A model generated the notes under the pieces. That model made no database searches. It saw only the letters and a program-made list of their open reading frames with translations, and was not told where the DNA came from. DNA of 39,964 nucleotides from Mycoplasma wenyonii (GTDB lineage Bacteria > Bacillota_I > Bacilli_A > Mycoplasmatales > Mycoplasmoidaceae), in contig NZ_QKVO01000003.1 of assembly GCF_003265155.1 (NCBI RefSeq), positions 1 to 39,964 of the forward strand. The letters are read 5' to 3'. Of the stretch, positions 1-10,983 are shown one piece after another (within the stretch, counting starts at the first letter, position 1; each line of letters opens with the position of its first letter). The position numbers were made by a program, and so were the translations under genes.

Positions 1-2
1 CT

Positions 3-212
3 GGCTCTTCTTCACCGAGGCCGGAAGAAGACTTCTATCAAGAACCAGTTAAATTTCTTTACGGAGATCCAGATATAGAGAAATGTTTACAAAGTAATGG
101 AATTGGAGGAGATCAAGAAAAAAAATGTTCTGTTGTCTTTGAAAAAGGATTAACTGATTTTCAAAACCTAAACCTTACTCTAGCTTTTGAAAGATGAAAG
201 AGTAATTTCTAG
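3..212 (+). CDS. C-terminal part of an unrecognised small protein (5' truncated by window edge)
   Basis: An open frame enters from the left edge and ends at TAG 210-212, with one in-frame TGA read as Trp close to the end. The visible 69 residues have a Ser/Pro/Glu-rich start, then two cysteines about 20 residues apart (EKCLQ and KKCSV), and end FERWKSNF. Cysteine spacing, size and the absence of a known domain resemble the small secreted paralogs at the other end of this window, so it may be a member of a hemoplasma paralog family. That assignment is inference, since the N-terminus with any signal peptide is missing. The stop lies 3 nt before the proposed tsaD start. Confidence 0.55.
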
Positions 213-215
213 AGT

Positions 216-1184
216 ATAGAAGAGAAATTAATACTAGGAATTGAATGTACCTGTGATGATAGCTCTGTAGCTATCTACTCAATTAAGGAAAAGAGAATAC
301 TAGGAGAATCTCATTATTCCTCTAGTAAAGAACACACTAAATTCGGGGGAATAGTTCCAGAAATAGCTGCAAGAGCTCACGAGAGACACTTAATTCCATT
401 AATTGAAAATTGTCTCAACAAAACAACTCTAAAACTCTCAGACATTAACTATATAGCTTATTCAGCTTGCCCCGGGCTAGAGTCTTCTTTATTAGTTGGA
501 AAGATGATAGCCACTACATTATCTATCTCATTAAAGAAAAAGTTGATTCCTGTAAATCACTTAGAGGCACATGTATATTCAATTGGCTTAACTAAAGAAA
601 TTAAGTTTCCTTCCTTGTCACTATTAATTTCAGGAAAGAATACTATTATTTTTCTCTTAAAAGATAGAAATAATATAGAAGAATTGGAGAAATGTCAAGA
701 TTGTGCCTTAGGAGAGAGTTATGACAAAATAGCCAGAATAATGGGTTTTGAGTATCCGGGAGGACCTCAATTAGAGAAATACTATAGAAAGAGAATAAAC
801 CTAGAAGGGTTTTACTTAACTAAAAGAAGTAGAAACACCTCTCAGTTGAGCTTGAACTTCTCGGGTTTAATTACCTCTTCTTCTAGGATTTGAAGGAAAT
901 TATTAGAGACCCCAACTTACTCTTTAGAAGAAAAGAAAGAGATACTAAGCACTTCTTTCCAAGAGGAAGTATTACTCATTCTTTACTTGAAACTTAAGTA
1001 TTGGGCTAAAAGATTTAATTTATCAGAGATATATTGTTCTGGAGGGGTTAGTAGAAACTTAGTCTTAAAAGAACAATTAACTAATAAGTTAGCCTCAGAG
1101 GGACTAAATGTATATTTTGTAGATGAGAAATTCTCAGAAGACAATGGGGCTATGATAGCTTATAGAGCTAGTTTGTTACTGTAA
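216..1184 (+). CDS. tsaD: TsaD, tRNA N6-adenosine threonylcarbamoyltransferase
   Basis: Catalytic subunit that transfers threonylcarbamoyl to A37 of ANN-decoding tRNAs in the cytoplasm. Seen in the 322-residue product: an ATPase-like start with ILGIECTCDD, the metal-binding HERHL motif near residue 52, NHLEAH near 113, GESYDKIARIMG followed by YPGGP, and SGGVSRN near the end. These are the Kae1/TsaD signatures in order, and length is normal. One TGA near 894 is Trp. No ATG, GTG or TTG precedes the conserved N-terminus. ATA at 216 gives the start expected for the family, with TTA 228 or ATA 231 as alternatives. The stop overlaps the metK ATG by one base (TAATG), so the two are probably translationally coupled. 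A possible TsaB partner lies at 14107-14523. Confidence 0.93.
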
Positions 1185-2335
1185 TGACTAAGCTAGTTAG
1201 GAGTGCTGAGGCAGTTGGCAGAGGACATCCAGATAAGATAGCTGATTTAATTGCAGACAGCCTTCTAGATTCTTTAATTGAAAAGCTAGGAATTAAAGAA
1301 ACAAGATTATCTGCAGAAGTCTTAGTTAGTTATAAAAAAGTATTAATAGCTGGGGAAGGAAGCTCTCATCCTGAAGTAGATTTCTCTGAAATAGCTAAGA
1401 AGATACTTTATCTTTCTGGATATGAATCTAATAAGTTTGAAATACTACTAGATTACAAAGAACAATCTAAAGAACTTTCACAATTAACTACTGGTTGTAA
1501 TTACAGTAATGACCAAGGCATAGTTTTTGGATATGCTTCCAAAGATTCAGAGGAGCTTCTCCCTTTAGAACATTTATTAGTTAAGAGATTAGCTTTAAAG
1601 ATCTTTAAGTTAAGAGAGGATGGGACCTTTTGATGAGCTAAGGAAGACTTTAAACTGCTGGCTCAACTAGAGTTAACTTACAGCGATTCTCATAGATTGG
1701 AGAAGGCAAGACTTGCTACTTTAGTTTGTTCTATTCAACACTTAGAGGTAATAACTAGAGAACAAATTGAAACAGATTTAAAGATTAAAGCCATCTTCCC
1801 AATCTTAGAAGAGTTAGATATATTGTTTGACCCTAATACCTCTTGATTTATTAATACTTCTGGAAGTTTTTTGATTGGGGGATTAAAGGCTGATAGTGGC
1901 TCCACTAACAGAAAACAAATTGCAGATTCTTTTGGACCTATTGCACATCATGGAGGGGGAGGCCTTAGTGGAAAGGATCTGACAAAGATAGATAGACTAG
2001 GCGCCTATTATGCTCGCTGAGTAGTAAAGAATATTGTTGCCTCTGGATTAGCGCAAGAGTTAGAGCTCAAAATTGTATATGCAATTGGGCAACCAGAAGC
2101 TATTTCCTATTTAATTACTAGTTCCAAAAAACTTCAATTTCCTTCAGAGAAGATAACCAATTTAATTAAGTCTTGCTTTCCAACCAAAGTTAGAGATATC
2201 TTTAATTACTTCACTTCCTTTAAGTTTTCTTTTGCTGAGTTAGCAGAAGAGTCTCATTTTGGACTAAATCCCGAGTTACCTTGAGAACAATTAAATAAAG
2301 TTCAAGAGATTCGTGATTGATCAAACAAGCTTTAA
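1184..2335 (+). CDS. metK: MetK, S-adenosylmethionine synthetase
   Basis: Makes S-adenosylmethionine from methionine and ATP, the methyl donor for the C5 methyltransferase and rlmB products encoded further along. The 383-residue frame shows the [10 protein letters not shown] motif at the N-terminus, an ATP-binding GYASKDSEE segment in the position of the family's GYA motif, and the phosphate-binding loop GGGGLSGKD followed by [13 protein letters not shown]. Several TGA codons (for example at 1631, 1844, 2018 and 2282) fall at tryptophan positions. Length matches the family. The ATG overlaps the tsaD stop, and the 3' end overlaps pheS by 23 nt, so the gene sits inside a compact operon. Identification is secure, although the sequence is divergent between motifs. 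Confidence 0.95.
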
Positions 2336-3407
2336 GGAACTAGAAAGATTAATTAAGGAGTCTTCCTCGAGAGAGGAACTTGACTCTGTATTTAAGAATT
2401 GGAGAGCCCAACACACTCTCCCCATCAGAGAAAAAATTAAGCAAGAAAGTTCTACAGAAGAAAAGAAGAGACTTGGCTTATTACTTAAAACCCTGACTGA
2501 ACAATCTCAGAAGATGTATGAGACCAGAAAACTGGATTTCTCTAGTTGAAATACTCCCTTTTATGAAGCCAGAGAGTTAGAATCTCAGGCTGAAACAATA
2601 AGTCCTAACTATTCTTCCAAGAATTTACTAACAAAAGTCTTTGAGAGTGTTTATAACTTCCTAGAGACTAATAATTTTTATTTCTATGAGGAAAGTGAGA
2701 TAGTTAAAGTTAGAGAAAATTTTGACTCTTTGTTAATTCCAGAAACACATCCCGCTAGAGCAGAGAGTGATAGTTACTTTCTTTCAAATATTGAGTCAGA
2801 GAAAACAGCTATTTTCCCTAGATTCAATAAATATAGGTTCTTAAAGAGTAGTTCTGAGTCTTTAATGTTAAGAACTCATACAACCACCAGTACCTTAAAA
2901 CTCTTGAGAAAATACAAAGGTAAAAAGTTCTTAGGAGCTTCTATGGGAAATGTATATAGAAAAGAAGACAATGATTCTACTCACTTGTCTCAGTTCAATC
3001 AATTAGATTTGGTTTGAGTTGATAAGAGATTGGATATTGCTAACCTACGAGAGTTAATAGAAAATCTACTAATTTCTCTATTATTTGAAAAGGATTCTGA
3101 AATTAAGAATCACTATAGACTAAGACCCTCTTATTTCCCCTTTACCTCTCCATCTTATGAAGTAGATTTGGAATGCAATTGCAAAAAAGCTAAAGATTGT
3201 TGTTTGTGTAAAGGGACAGGATGAATAGAGTTATTAGGTTGTGGATTTCTAAGACAAGAGATCTTAGAGAAAACACACTCTAACTGTGTAGCTATAGCTT
3301 TGGGAATTGGAATAGAGAGACTCACAATTCTTAAATATGGAGTTAAGGATGTAAGAGAGTTATATAGAAACAATTTCTCTAATTTAGTAGTTTCAGCTGT
3401 TTCTTAA
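2313..3407 (+). CDS. pheS: PheS, phenylalanyl-tRNA synthetase alpha subunit
   Basis: Catalytic subunit of the alpha2-beta2 enzyme that charges tRNA-Phe. The 364-residue frame begins at GTG 2313 inside the end of metK. It has an N-terminal helical arm (about residues 1-90), motif 2-region residues [14 protein letters not shown] near 140, and the class II motif 3 [16 protein letters not shown] near the C-terminus. A Cys-rich insert (ECNCKK...CCLCKGTGW, about residues 287-307) resembles the zinc-knuckle-like segment of other Firmicute and mollicute PheS proteins. TGA codons at about 2547, 3016 and 3222 are read as Trp. pheT follows after 4 nt, as is usual. Confidence 0.95.
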
Positions 3408-3411
3408 TTTC

Positions 3412-5043
3412 TTGTTATTATCTGATAGTCTTTTACATTTTTTTCTCCCTGAGTTAAAGAAAGCAGGGTCAGCCGAGTTAGAAAATTACTTAACCAGCAT
3501 TCAACTAGAGATAGTTGAAACTTGAGAACCTAAAGTAAAAAATCCTCATCCTCTAAAAGTTTTAAGTGCCTCTCTAGCAGATGAACAAAAATATAGATAT
3601 GAGTTATGCAGCTTAAAGACAGGAAATATTTTCTATTCCTATTCTGATTTGGATGAATTAGATATAAATAAGGTTGTTTTTGTTTCTAATCAGTCAATAC
3701 CAAATAATTCTGTAATTGAAGATAAGAAGTTTCTTGCCTTTTCAGATATTTTTGAAGAAAGAAGTTTAAAGTCTAGAGCTCCAAAGGTAGTTCCGATAGT
3801 TATAGATTCAACAGACTCTCTTTTTGAAGAGTTACTTAAAGTTAATTTCTTTTTTCCAACTAGGTTCTATAGACTAAAACAGATATACAAGTATTGTGAT
3901 TTTTCTACAACTTGAGTTGTTGCTCAAGAACTATCTTTACCAGCCAATATCTCTCCTAAAAAATTTGATGATCATAAATTAGAAGAGATATTTCCAAATA
4001 ACTCTACAGGGAACTTACTAATCTCTATATTCCTAAAGTCTCTCCAATTGAAGGTAGAAAATAACTATCAAGAAAGAGCTCAATTGTTAGTAACTAATTT
4101 ATTTGGAGAGTATCTGAACTTTGTCTTCTCCCCTTTTGAAACAAAGCCTCAAAAAGCCAAGATAACTTCCCAAGTTAAGCTAAAGAAACTCCTTCCTATA
4201 TTTTCAGAGCTTAAGGATAATTGAGAAGAACAAGTAGTTCCAAGACTTTCAAAAGTTCACTTTGTTTTTAGAGCCACAGGTTTTGGAAAGAAAAAAGAAG
4301 AATGAGAGATTCAATGACCCCCTTGGTACTTTAAGAAAAGCCTTCCTCCTATTTCTGAGTTACTAGTTAAGTTAATTCCTTTAGATCAGTCTCCAATTCT
4401 ACTAGGCTCAAGTAGCTCTAATTTAGGAGAATTCAATCCATATGAGCAAGCCTCTCAATCTAGACAGATAATTAATTTTTTAGTTCAAATTAGGTCTTAT
4501 TTAAGAGAAAAGGGTTTTGTTGAGTGTCATTCTGTGAAATTTATAGAAAAAGAGAAAAACTTTAAGTTACCTTCTGTAGTTTTGACTAGCAATGCAGAGG
4601 TTAGTTTGAGAGATCATTTACATTGTTCTTTAGCCAAAGTATTAATTGAGAACTTAAATCAATCTAATGAGTTGTATCCAGCATTTGAACTTTCTTTTTG
4701 CCCTTGATCCAGCATTTGAAAACTAGGACTAGCTGTAGTAACTAACTTTGCGTTGAATAAAGATGAAAAACTTTCTCCTTATAATTTTTCTTCTCTTAAG
4801 CAACTAGTATGTGAGATGATGAGACATTTATTCAACAAAGTAGTTGAATTTAAGGAATTGCCTCCAGAAGAAAGATATATTTCTAGTTGAAAAGCAACTA
4901 AGATTTATAGATTAACTTTTAATTCCAATAATCAAGAAGAGGAACTTGGAGAACTTTTGGTATTTAGAGAAGAACAATTGGAACTCAGAAAGAAGGAGTT
5001 AATTTCCGTAAACTTAAGTATCTCTGTAAGTAATAACAAATAA
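3412..5043 (+). CDS. pheT: PheT, phenylalanyl-tRNA synthetase beta subunit, strongly reduced
   Basis: Position directly after pheS and low-level pattern matches identify this as the editing/tRNA-binding subunit. The first residues fit the PheT N-terminus. A weak tRNA-binding-like stretch follows, then a B5-like segment (about 255-330) ending in the WPPWYF strand, then a core containing SYLREKGFVECHSVKF, SNAEVSLRDHL and FELSF in the order of the catalytic-like domain. The product is 543 residues against about 800 for a typical bacterial PheT. It stops just after the core (GELLVFREEQLELR...), so the C-terminal FDX-ACB anticodon-binding domain is absent. Start TTG 3412 is inferred. Many TGA codons are read as Trp. 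Divergence is high, so the name rests on gene order plus partial motifs. Confidence 0.8.
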
Positions 5044-5082
5044 TAAAATAAAAATTTATGAAATTTGTATTTTTTCTAAAGA

Positions 5083-5850
5083 ATGCCGATTAATAAAGAG
5101 CTATTAGAGTTATCTATTCAGGAGTGTTATTCAAACTTTTTAGATTACCTTAGATTAGTTAATAATTTCATAAAGAACTCTAGAGCTTTTTGAGTAGGGG
5201 AGTTAGATTGGGGGGACATAGAAAAGATAGAACTTCAATCCAATAATTATTACTGTAAGCATCTATTAAATATAGAATGGCACTGTACTAAAAACGCACC
5301 TTCTAATACCAAACTAAGATTTTTTCTTGCTTTATTACTCTCCCTCAAAGATTTGGAAAGATGTTGTGATTATCTATATTCAATTTCTAAGATTGCATTG
5401 CAAGATAAAGAACACAAATTAAAGACAATAATTTTGAATTCAGAGCTTTGAAAGTTTATATTAGAGTACTTTCAAAGCATTTATTTCTTATTTAGAGATT
5501 CTTCTGGAAAGATAGCACAAAGAGAGTTTCAAAAAATATTTTTTGAGAAATCTAACTTACACTCAAAACTGACTGCTATTTCTAAAAAATTAAATAATGA
5601 GTTACTTGTTAGATGGGGACAAGATGTTCTTAATAGTATTAAGGAACAAACTATTAGTGAAACAGCGCAACTAGAGTTAATGGAACAATTACTATTTCTG
5701 TCTAAGTTGCTTCAATACATTTTGGTTAAGACTGATAGATTCTTGGATCATTCCTTTAATATTGTGGAAAACTTTTACTATATTAAAAATCAAGAGGTAC
5801 AGTTAAACTATGACCTTGCTTTATTAAGCGAAAGCCATAGAACAGATTAA
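5083..5850 (+). CDS. PhoU-like helical protein
   Basis: A 255-residue, almost entirely alpha-helical protein with no signal peptide. The stretch RFFLALLLSLKDLERCCDY (about residues 85-103) matches the PhoU repeat signature, a helix with DLER followed by a metal-binding-type D. The second repeat is less clear. In other bacteria PhoU is a metal-binding regulator of the Pst phosphate transporter, but no pst genes are adjacent here, so the regulatory partner is unknown. ATG 5083 lies 39 nt after pheT. The leader is AT-rich, and several TGA Trp codons occur inside. Confidence that it is PhoU-related is moderate. Confidence 0.6.
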
Positions 5851-5859
5851 AAAACTTAA

Positions 5860-6315
5860 CTGAAATATAACGACTATTTAGGGACCAATTTAAAGGCACC
5901 CTTTGCGGTTGCTTTTAAACAGCCTGGCCCTCAAGTTTCCATTAAAGCCCACAAAAAAGCTCATTCAACTCTTGTTAAAGTCAGCTTTTACAAAAGTCAA
6001 TTATTAGATAAACTGAATGAATTAATTCTGGATATAGCCGAGAAATATAAAAGCTTGTTCTGACTTACTGAAGATGTACATAAAAAGATACTTTATTTCA
6101 TTGAAGAGCCAGAAGACACTGATCCTAAGACTTTAGTAGGTTATAAAAGAAAAGAATATAAGAGATATCAACAGTTTTTATCTAAGAAATATAAGCCAAC
6201 AAAACACTTTAAAGTCCCTTTTATACCTTCATCTTTTTCCGCTAAAGCCAGTACTCAAAATTACCAAGAAATTATTGAGTACTTTAAAGGACTATATTCT
6301 GCCGAAAATAAATAA
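5860..6315 (+). CDS. Unrecognised lysine-rich cytoplasmic protein
   Basis: A 151-codon frame from just after the PhoU-like gene to TAA 6313-6315. The product is rich in Lys and Tyr (KAHKKAHSTLVKV near residue 25, GYKRKEYKRYQQF near 95), has no signal peptide or membrane segment, and has no domain I recognise. One TGA (about 6061) would be Trp. The first codon after the upstream in-frame stop is CTG 5860, and no ATG, GTG or TTG precedes the protein-like region, so the start is uncertain. It sits 9 nt after the previous gene and just before the ABC genes, consistent with the same transcript. The high charge could fit nucleic-acid binding, but nothing specific shows this. Confidence 0.5.
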
Positions 6316-6323
6316 ATCTTGGT

Positions 6324-7271
6324 TTGATTCAAATAGCTCATAAGTTCTTTAAGCACTCAGAGCATTGTTTAGATCGTTCTTGCCAGTGTAAGACCTGAAG
6401 TCGATTAAAGAAAATAGACTATAACAATTGAACTCAACAAGAAAAAAAAAGCTTTAAGCAGTTAAAAAAGAAACACTCTAAATTAACTGTTAATAAAGTA
6501 GTTAAGTTAAATGAGAAACACAAAGGTTCTATAGTAAATGAGAATAATCCAGGCTATGCCATTGAATGCAGAAATTTAGAGAAATGATACGTTAACAAAA
6601 AAACAGGAGAATACACCAGAGTATTGAAGAATCTAAATCTAAAGGTTAAATATGGAGAGCTAGTAGTTATTCTAGGGGAATCTGGTTCCGGTAAAACAAC
6701 TCTCTTGAATATTCTTTCAGGAATGGAGAGAGCTTCCAATGGAGAATCAATTGTTTTTTCACACTCTTTAATTTCTATGGATCAACAACAAATGACTCAA
6801 TTTAGAGCCAAATATCTTTCTATTATTTTCCAGAACTATGCTTTAATTCCAGAACTAACAGTTAGAGAAAATATTCAAGTTGGACAAAGAATCCAAACTA
6901 ATGTTCGAAAAAGATTAGATATTGATAGAATTGCAGAACATTTAAAGATTACTCCCCAAATGTCAAAAGTTCCCAAAGCCTTGTCCGGGGGCCAACAACA
7001 AAGAGTTTCCATTGCCAGGGCTTTGGCTAAGAATCCACAATTAATCTTTGCTGACGAGCCTACTGGAGCTGTGGATGCCGATACTTGTCGAGACATCTTA
7101 AATATTTTTGTAGATATAAATAAGAGTTTTGGAACAACAATCTTATTAATTACTCACAATAGGTTAATTGCAAAGATAGCTAACAAGGTCATACATATAG
7201 ATAGGGGAATGATAGTTTCAACTATTTCTCAGATCCCTATGCACCCTAATCAAATTGACTGACATGGTTAG
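6324..7271 (+). CDS. ABC transporter ATPase subunit (MacB/LolD-type)
   Basis: Soluble nucleotide-binding subunit of a membrane exporter. The frame starts at TTG 6324 and carries about 85 basic, cysteine-containing residues before the ABC domain. Within the domain are Walker A GESGSGKT (about residue 119), Q-loop [12 protein letters not shown], signature [15 protein letters not shown] (about 220), Walker B IFADEPTGA and H-loop LITHN. The LSGGQQQR form and the NYALIP Q-loop are typical of the LolD/MacB branch that exports lipoproteins or peptides. TGA codons at 6396, 6432, 6585 and 7260 are Trp. It lies 8 nt before a second ABC gene with a membrane domain, so the two probably form one transporter. 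Substrate unknown; mycoplasmas carry similar pairs of undefined function. Confidence 0.85.
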
Positions 7272-7278
7272 CTCTTAA

Positions 7279-9072
7279 ATGTTTTTTAGTCCTCAAATTA
7301 ATTTATTTGGAAAAAAAACCTTTGAGAAAAAAGGGGCTCTTCCAGTCAAGGAAATAAGAGTACCAAACCAAGTTGCGTTAGTCGAGTCACTAAAACAATT
7401 TGAACTTAAGAGAGCTAAATATAGAAGTGACTTTCCCCTAAGATATTGGCTGTCAAACTACAACTTTCTAATTAATCTATTCTTTTGACTATTTTTCATT
7501 TGGAGCTTTTGAGTGCTGAGCTCTATGTGATTTCCCACCAGTTCAGTCCCAATAGTTCACCCACACAACTTCACTATTCTCTTTGAAACAGCATTTGCCT
7601 ATATATTCAGAAAACATAATCTAGAGTCTCTATATAAAAACTATCAACTACAAGAACCTAAGTGACATAATGATGCCTACTACTTTATTGCTTTAGCTGG
7701 ATTCCTAGTATTTCTAGGCATATATCTCTTATTTATTCTCAAAGATTTTTTTGTAGAAATAGAAAGCATTCTTTCCAAAAACAGAATAGGAATACTTATG
7801 GGAAAAAACAAAAGATTTATGAAAAGAACTTACAAGGTAGTATTTATTCAGCTTTTGAATATTGCCTGAACTTCTTTTGCTTCAGTAATGATCTTTGGAA
7901 AAGGATTCTATGTAGACAAGGTTGATCAGACTAATGCATATACTCTTTTCTTTGGTTGATCTAAACCTAAGACACAGGGAATTACCTCAGATTTACCTTT
8001 CACTCCACAAGGCCACATTACCTTTTGGTTTAATGTTGTCTCTTTTATAGCCTCTATCTGACTCTATAGAAGATATCTCAAAGAATTCTTTGCCGGCAAT
8101 CTTTTCTTTCTTCCATTCTTAAGAAATATCTTTATGCAACTTCAAACTTCCTTTAAATCAACTCAGCCCACAAAACAAAAACTACAAAAGAAAAGAACTA
8201 AACCCATGAAAATTACTAAGAAAGAGCTAGAAAGATTAGAGAAAGAAAATAAAAACCTCCCTTTTATTCACCTGAAAGATGTAAATAAGAGATTTGGGAA
8301 TTTTCATGCTTTAAAAGACATCAATCTAAGTATTAATAAGGGAGAGTTCATTTCCATACTAGGACCCTCTGGTTCCGGTAAAACCACCCTTATTAACTTA
8401 TTAGCTGGGATTGATATTCCTACTTCAGGCTCAATGGTTATTGATAAGTGCAATACCTCTTATTTTTCAGATCATGAACTCACAGCCTTTAGAAGAGAGA
8501 AAATTGGATATATTTTCCAGAATTATGCTTTAATTCCTTATTTAACCGCCAGAGGGAATATAGAACTTTCTACAGCATTAAGAGAAAAGATGAAGAGCTT
8601 TAGTGAATCTTTCGTCTCTCTTACAAAAAGATTTAAGGAGTTTAGAGCCGTTGGATTTAACTACTTAACTGCTATTAAAGAGGTAATTAAGAGTATTTTT
8701 TTAGCTCCAGAAAGCCATGATGTTGATTACCTATTAAATATCTTTAACTTACTTCCACATGAAAACAAGTATCCTAATCAATTGTCTGGGGGCCAACAAC
8801 AAAGAGTTTCTATTGCTAGATCCTTAATTAAGAGACCTAATATTCTCTTCGCAGATGAAGCAACAGGGGCTCTAGACCATGCAACTGCCAAGATTATTCT
8901 TCAGTTCTTCAAGTTAATTAATAAATATGCTAGAACCACTATTATCATGATCACTCACAACCCAGTAATAGCCACTGTTACTGATAGAGTAATAAGAATA
9001 GATGGAGGGAGAATTGTTGAAGACTATAGGAATCCTAATCCAGTTTCTATAGATAGCCTAACTAATCTTTAG
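7279..9072 (+). CDS. ABC transporter, four-TM membrane domain fused to ATPase
   Basis: A single uninterrupted 597-codon frame once TGA is read as Trp. Residues 1-55 are cytoplasmic and basic. Four hydrophobic segments lie at about 57-82, 134-156, 187-207 and 248-268, then a Lys-rich linker, then a complete ABC ATPase: Walker A GPSGSGKT near 361, Q-loop [12 protein letters not shown], signature [15 protein letters not shown] near 502, Walker [11 protein letters not shown] and LITHN-like MITHN. About 50 extra residues lie between the Q-loop and the signature. In most mycoplasmas the comparable ATPase and permease are separate polypeptides, so this fusion is notable. It starts 7 nt after the upstream ATPase gene. 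The 3' end overlaps the convergent methyltransferase gene by 15 nt. Substrate unknown. Confidence 0.88.
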
Positions 9073-10071
9073 TATTTTTAAGATTTCTTTCGCAATAGAG
9101 TAAATTACTGGAACAGCCACTGAGTTACCAAATTGTTTATAGGCTTGTGTGTCACTAACAGGAATTAGAAATTCTTCAGGAAAGCCTTGCAATCTAGCCG
9201 CCTCTCTTGGAGTTAGTTTTCTAGGATTCTTTCCTTCTTGTTTAATTAATATTTCACTGCCATCTTTGTAGTATCTAGCAGAGATAGTATTGGTATATTG
9301 ACTATTTTCATCAAATAGAGAAAAACCAAACCCTTTACCTTCCAAAGTATTCTTTTTCTTTCTTCTTTGATGTCCCTCTCAGAGTTGATCTGAAATAGTG
9401 TATTTACTATTAAATTCTTTTTCTAAGATATTTCCTACTTTTATTCCTGAGACTATAGGTTTAGGCTGTTGGAAGTCCAAATAGTTTTTTACTAGAGATT
9501 TATGAAATCCTACAATGTATATTCTTTCTCTTTTTTGAGGTACTCCAAAATCTATGGCATTTAAGACAAATACATAGACATGATAATTTAGATTTTCAAG
9601 AGACTGAAGAATAGTGTGTAAGGTATCTCCATTATTGTGAGTTTTTAGATTTTTGACATTTTCAAGCAAAAAAGATTTAGGAGTTTTGTCTTTCAATATT
9701 CTTACTATTTCAAAGAATATGGAGCCCCTTTGATCTTTAAATCCTTGTTTCTTACCAGCCTTACTAAAAGCTTGACAGGGAAAACCAGCAACCAGAACAT
9801 CATGATTAGGGATATTGGAAGAAGAAATAAGTTGAATATCTCCATCAAGCTCTTCTCCGAAATTAGCTAGATAAGTTTGTTTAGCGAATTTATCTATTTC
9901 ACTTCCAAAAACTGTCTGAAATTTCCCAGTTAAATGAAAACCCAGTCTAGTTCCTCCTATTCCAGCAAATAAATCAATAATCTTGTACTTTGCATTTAGG
10001 TTATTCGGGAAAGGAACATACTGATAATTTAAGAGTTCTTGTTTTGAAGTATTTCTGTTTAATTTCATCAA
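9058..10071 (-). CDS. DNA (cytosine-5) methyltransferase of a Type II R-M system
   Basis: Methylates cytosine C5 in a specific DNA site using S-adenosylmethionine. The 337-residue frame has all main C5 motifs in order: [14 protein letters not shown] (about residue 33), [13 protein letters not shown] with the catalytic Cys (about 96), [37 protein letters not shown] and [12 protein letters not shown] single TGA (forward 9376-9378) is Trp, in the variable target-recognition region. It is divergent from the restriction endonuclease gene, with 113 bp between the starts that must hold both promoters. This pairing makes a cognate R-M system very likely. The recognition sequence cannot be told from the protein. 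Confidence 0.95.
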
Positions 10072-10184
10072 TAATATATTTTTGAATTAAGCAGAAATTA
10101 AGCATAATTTTTTTCTAAAAATACCTAAATCAACAAATAAATTCTCTTTATTTATTTTTTTCTAGTGAAAAAAGTAGAGATAGA

Positions 10185-10892
10185 ATGCAAAAAATATTTG
10201 CTAAATTAGGTCTGAATTTAAAAAATCTAGATTTCTTTATTGCTAATGCCAGTCAATCAATTCATGCAATAAGACAAGAAAGCTTTAAAGATTTACAAGA
10301 ACAAGAAAAGCAAGCATGAGAGAAATTTTTTAGTTTTTGTATTTCAAGGACAGAAATACAAGAAGATCCAGAATTGAGAAACATAGTATTAAATTTTTGC
10401 AATCAATTTCATCAGGATATTTATGAATTCAATTTATCTTTGACTCAAAGCAGAAGGGTTAAAGCCGGCAAAGAGTTAGAAAATATTGTTGAATTAATTT
10501 TCAAGGCTTGTGATATTCCAATCAAAAAACAAGGAATTATTAAAGAAAAAGGTGTTAAGAAAATAATAGATCTAATTTCTCCAAGCCCAGAGAATTATCA
10601 AATTAATCCTGAAAAAGTAATTTTGATTAGTTGTAAAACCACTTTAAGAGAAAGATGGCAAGAAGTTTTAGAAGAAATTAGAGACATACAAGGACCTCAA
10701 ATTTTTCTGGTTACTTTAGATGAAAAATTTCCAGACAGTTTACTAAGTTCTTTTCAAAAATTCAATATTCAATTAGTAGTTTTAGAAACAGTAAAGAGAA
10801 ATTATTTAACTAATAAATGCATTATTTCTTTAGAAGAGTTGCTGAAAATTAGTAGAAAAAATTATTTATATTGACTAAATTACAAGTATTAA
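10185..10892 (+). CDS. Type II restriction endonuclease, EcoRII C-terminal-like
   Basis: A 235-residue protein from ATG 10185. The C-terminal two thirds follow the EcoRII catalytic-domain pattern (PD-(D/E)xK fold): RRVKAGKELENIVELIF near residue 91, IIDLISPSPENY near 130, ISCKTTLRERWQEVLEEI near 152, then FLVTLDE and a final QLVVLE strand. The Asp in IIDL and the Lys in CKTT are plausible catalytic residues. The N-terminal about 85 residues are helical and unassigned. In-frame TGA codons at 10317 and 10872 are Trp, so the gene ends at TAA 10890-10892. It is divergent from a C5 methyltransferase, the usual companion of EcoRII-type enzymes. Cut site unknown. Confidence 0.8.
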
Positions 10893-10901
10893 ATACATAA
10901 A

Positions 10902-10978
10902 TGGTGGAGACTATGGGGCTCGAACCCACGACCTTCTGAGTGCAAATCAGATGCTCTACCAAACTGAGCTAAATCCCC
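10902..10978 (-). tRNA. tRNA-Ala (anticodon TGC)
   Basis: The reverse strand folds as a standard cloverleaf. The acceptor stem GGGGATT pairs with AGTCTCC (two wobbles), followed by T-A, a D arm beginning GCTC, an anticodon stem TCTGA/TCAGA enclosing loop TTTGCAC, and a GTGGG/CCCAC-type T arm with loop TTCGAGC. The 3' CCA is encoded. Anticodon TGC reads all four Ala codons. It lies 5 nt after tRNA-Ile in transcript direction and 9 nt from the convergent endonuclease gene. Confidence 0.97.
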
Positions 10979-10983
10979 TTTTA

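Noticed and set aside
3155-3373. Minus-strand 72-codon frame
   Set aside because: It is a shadow of pheS.
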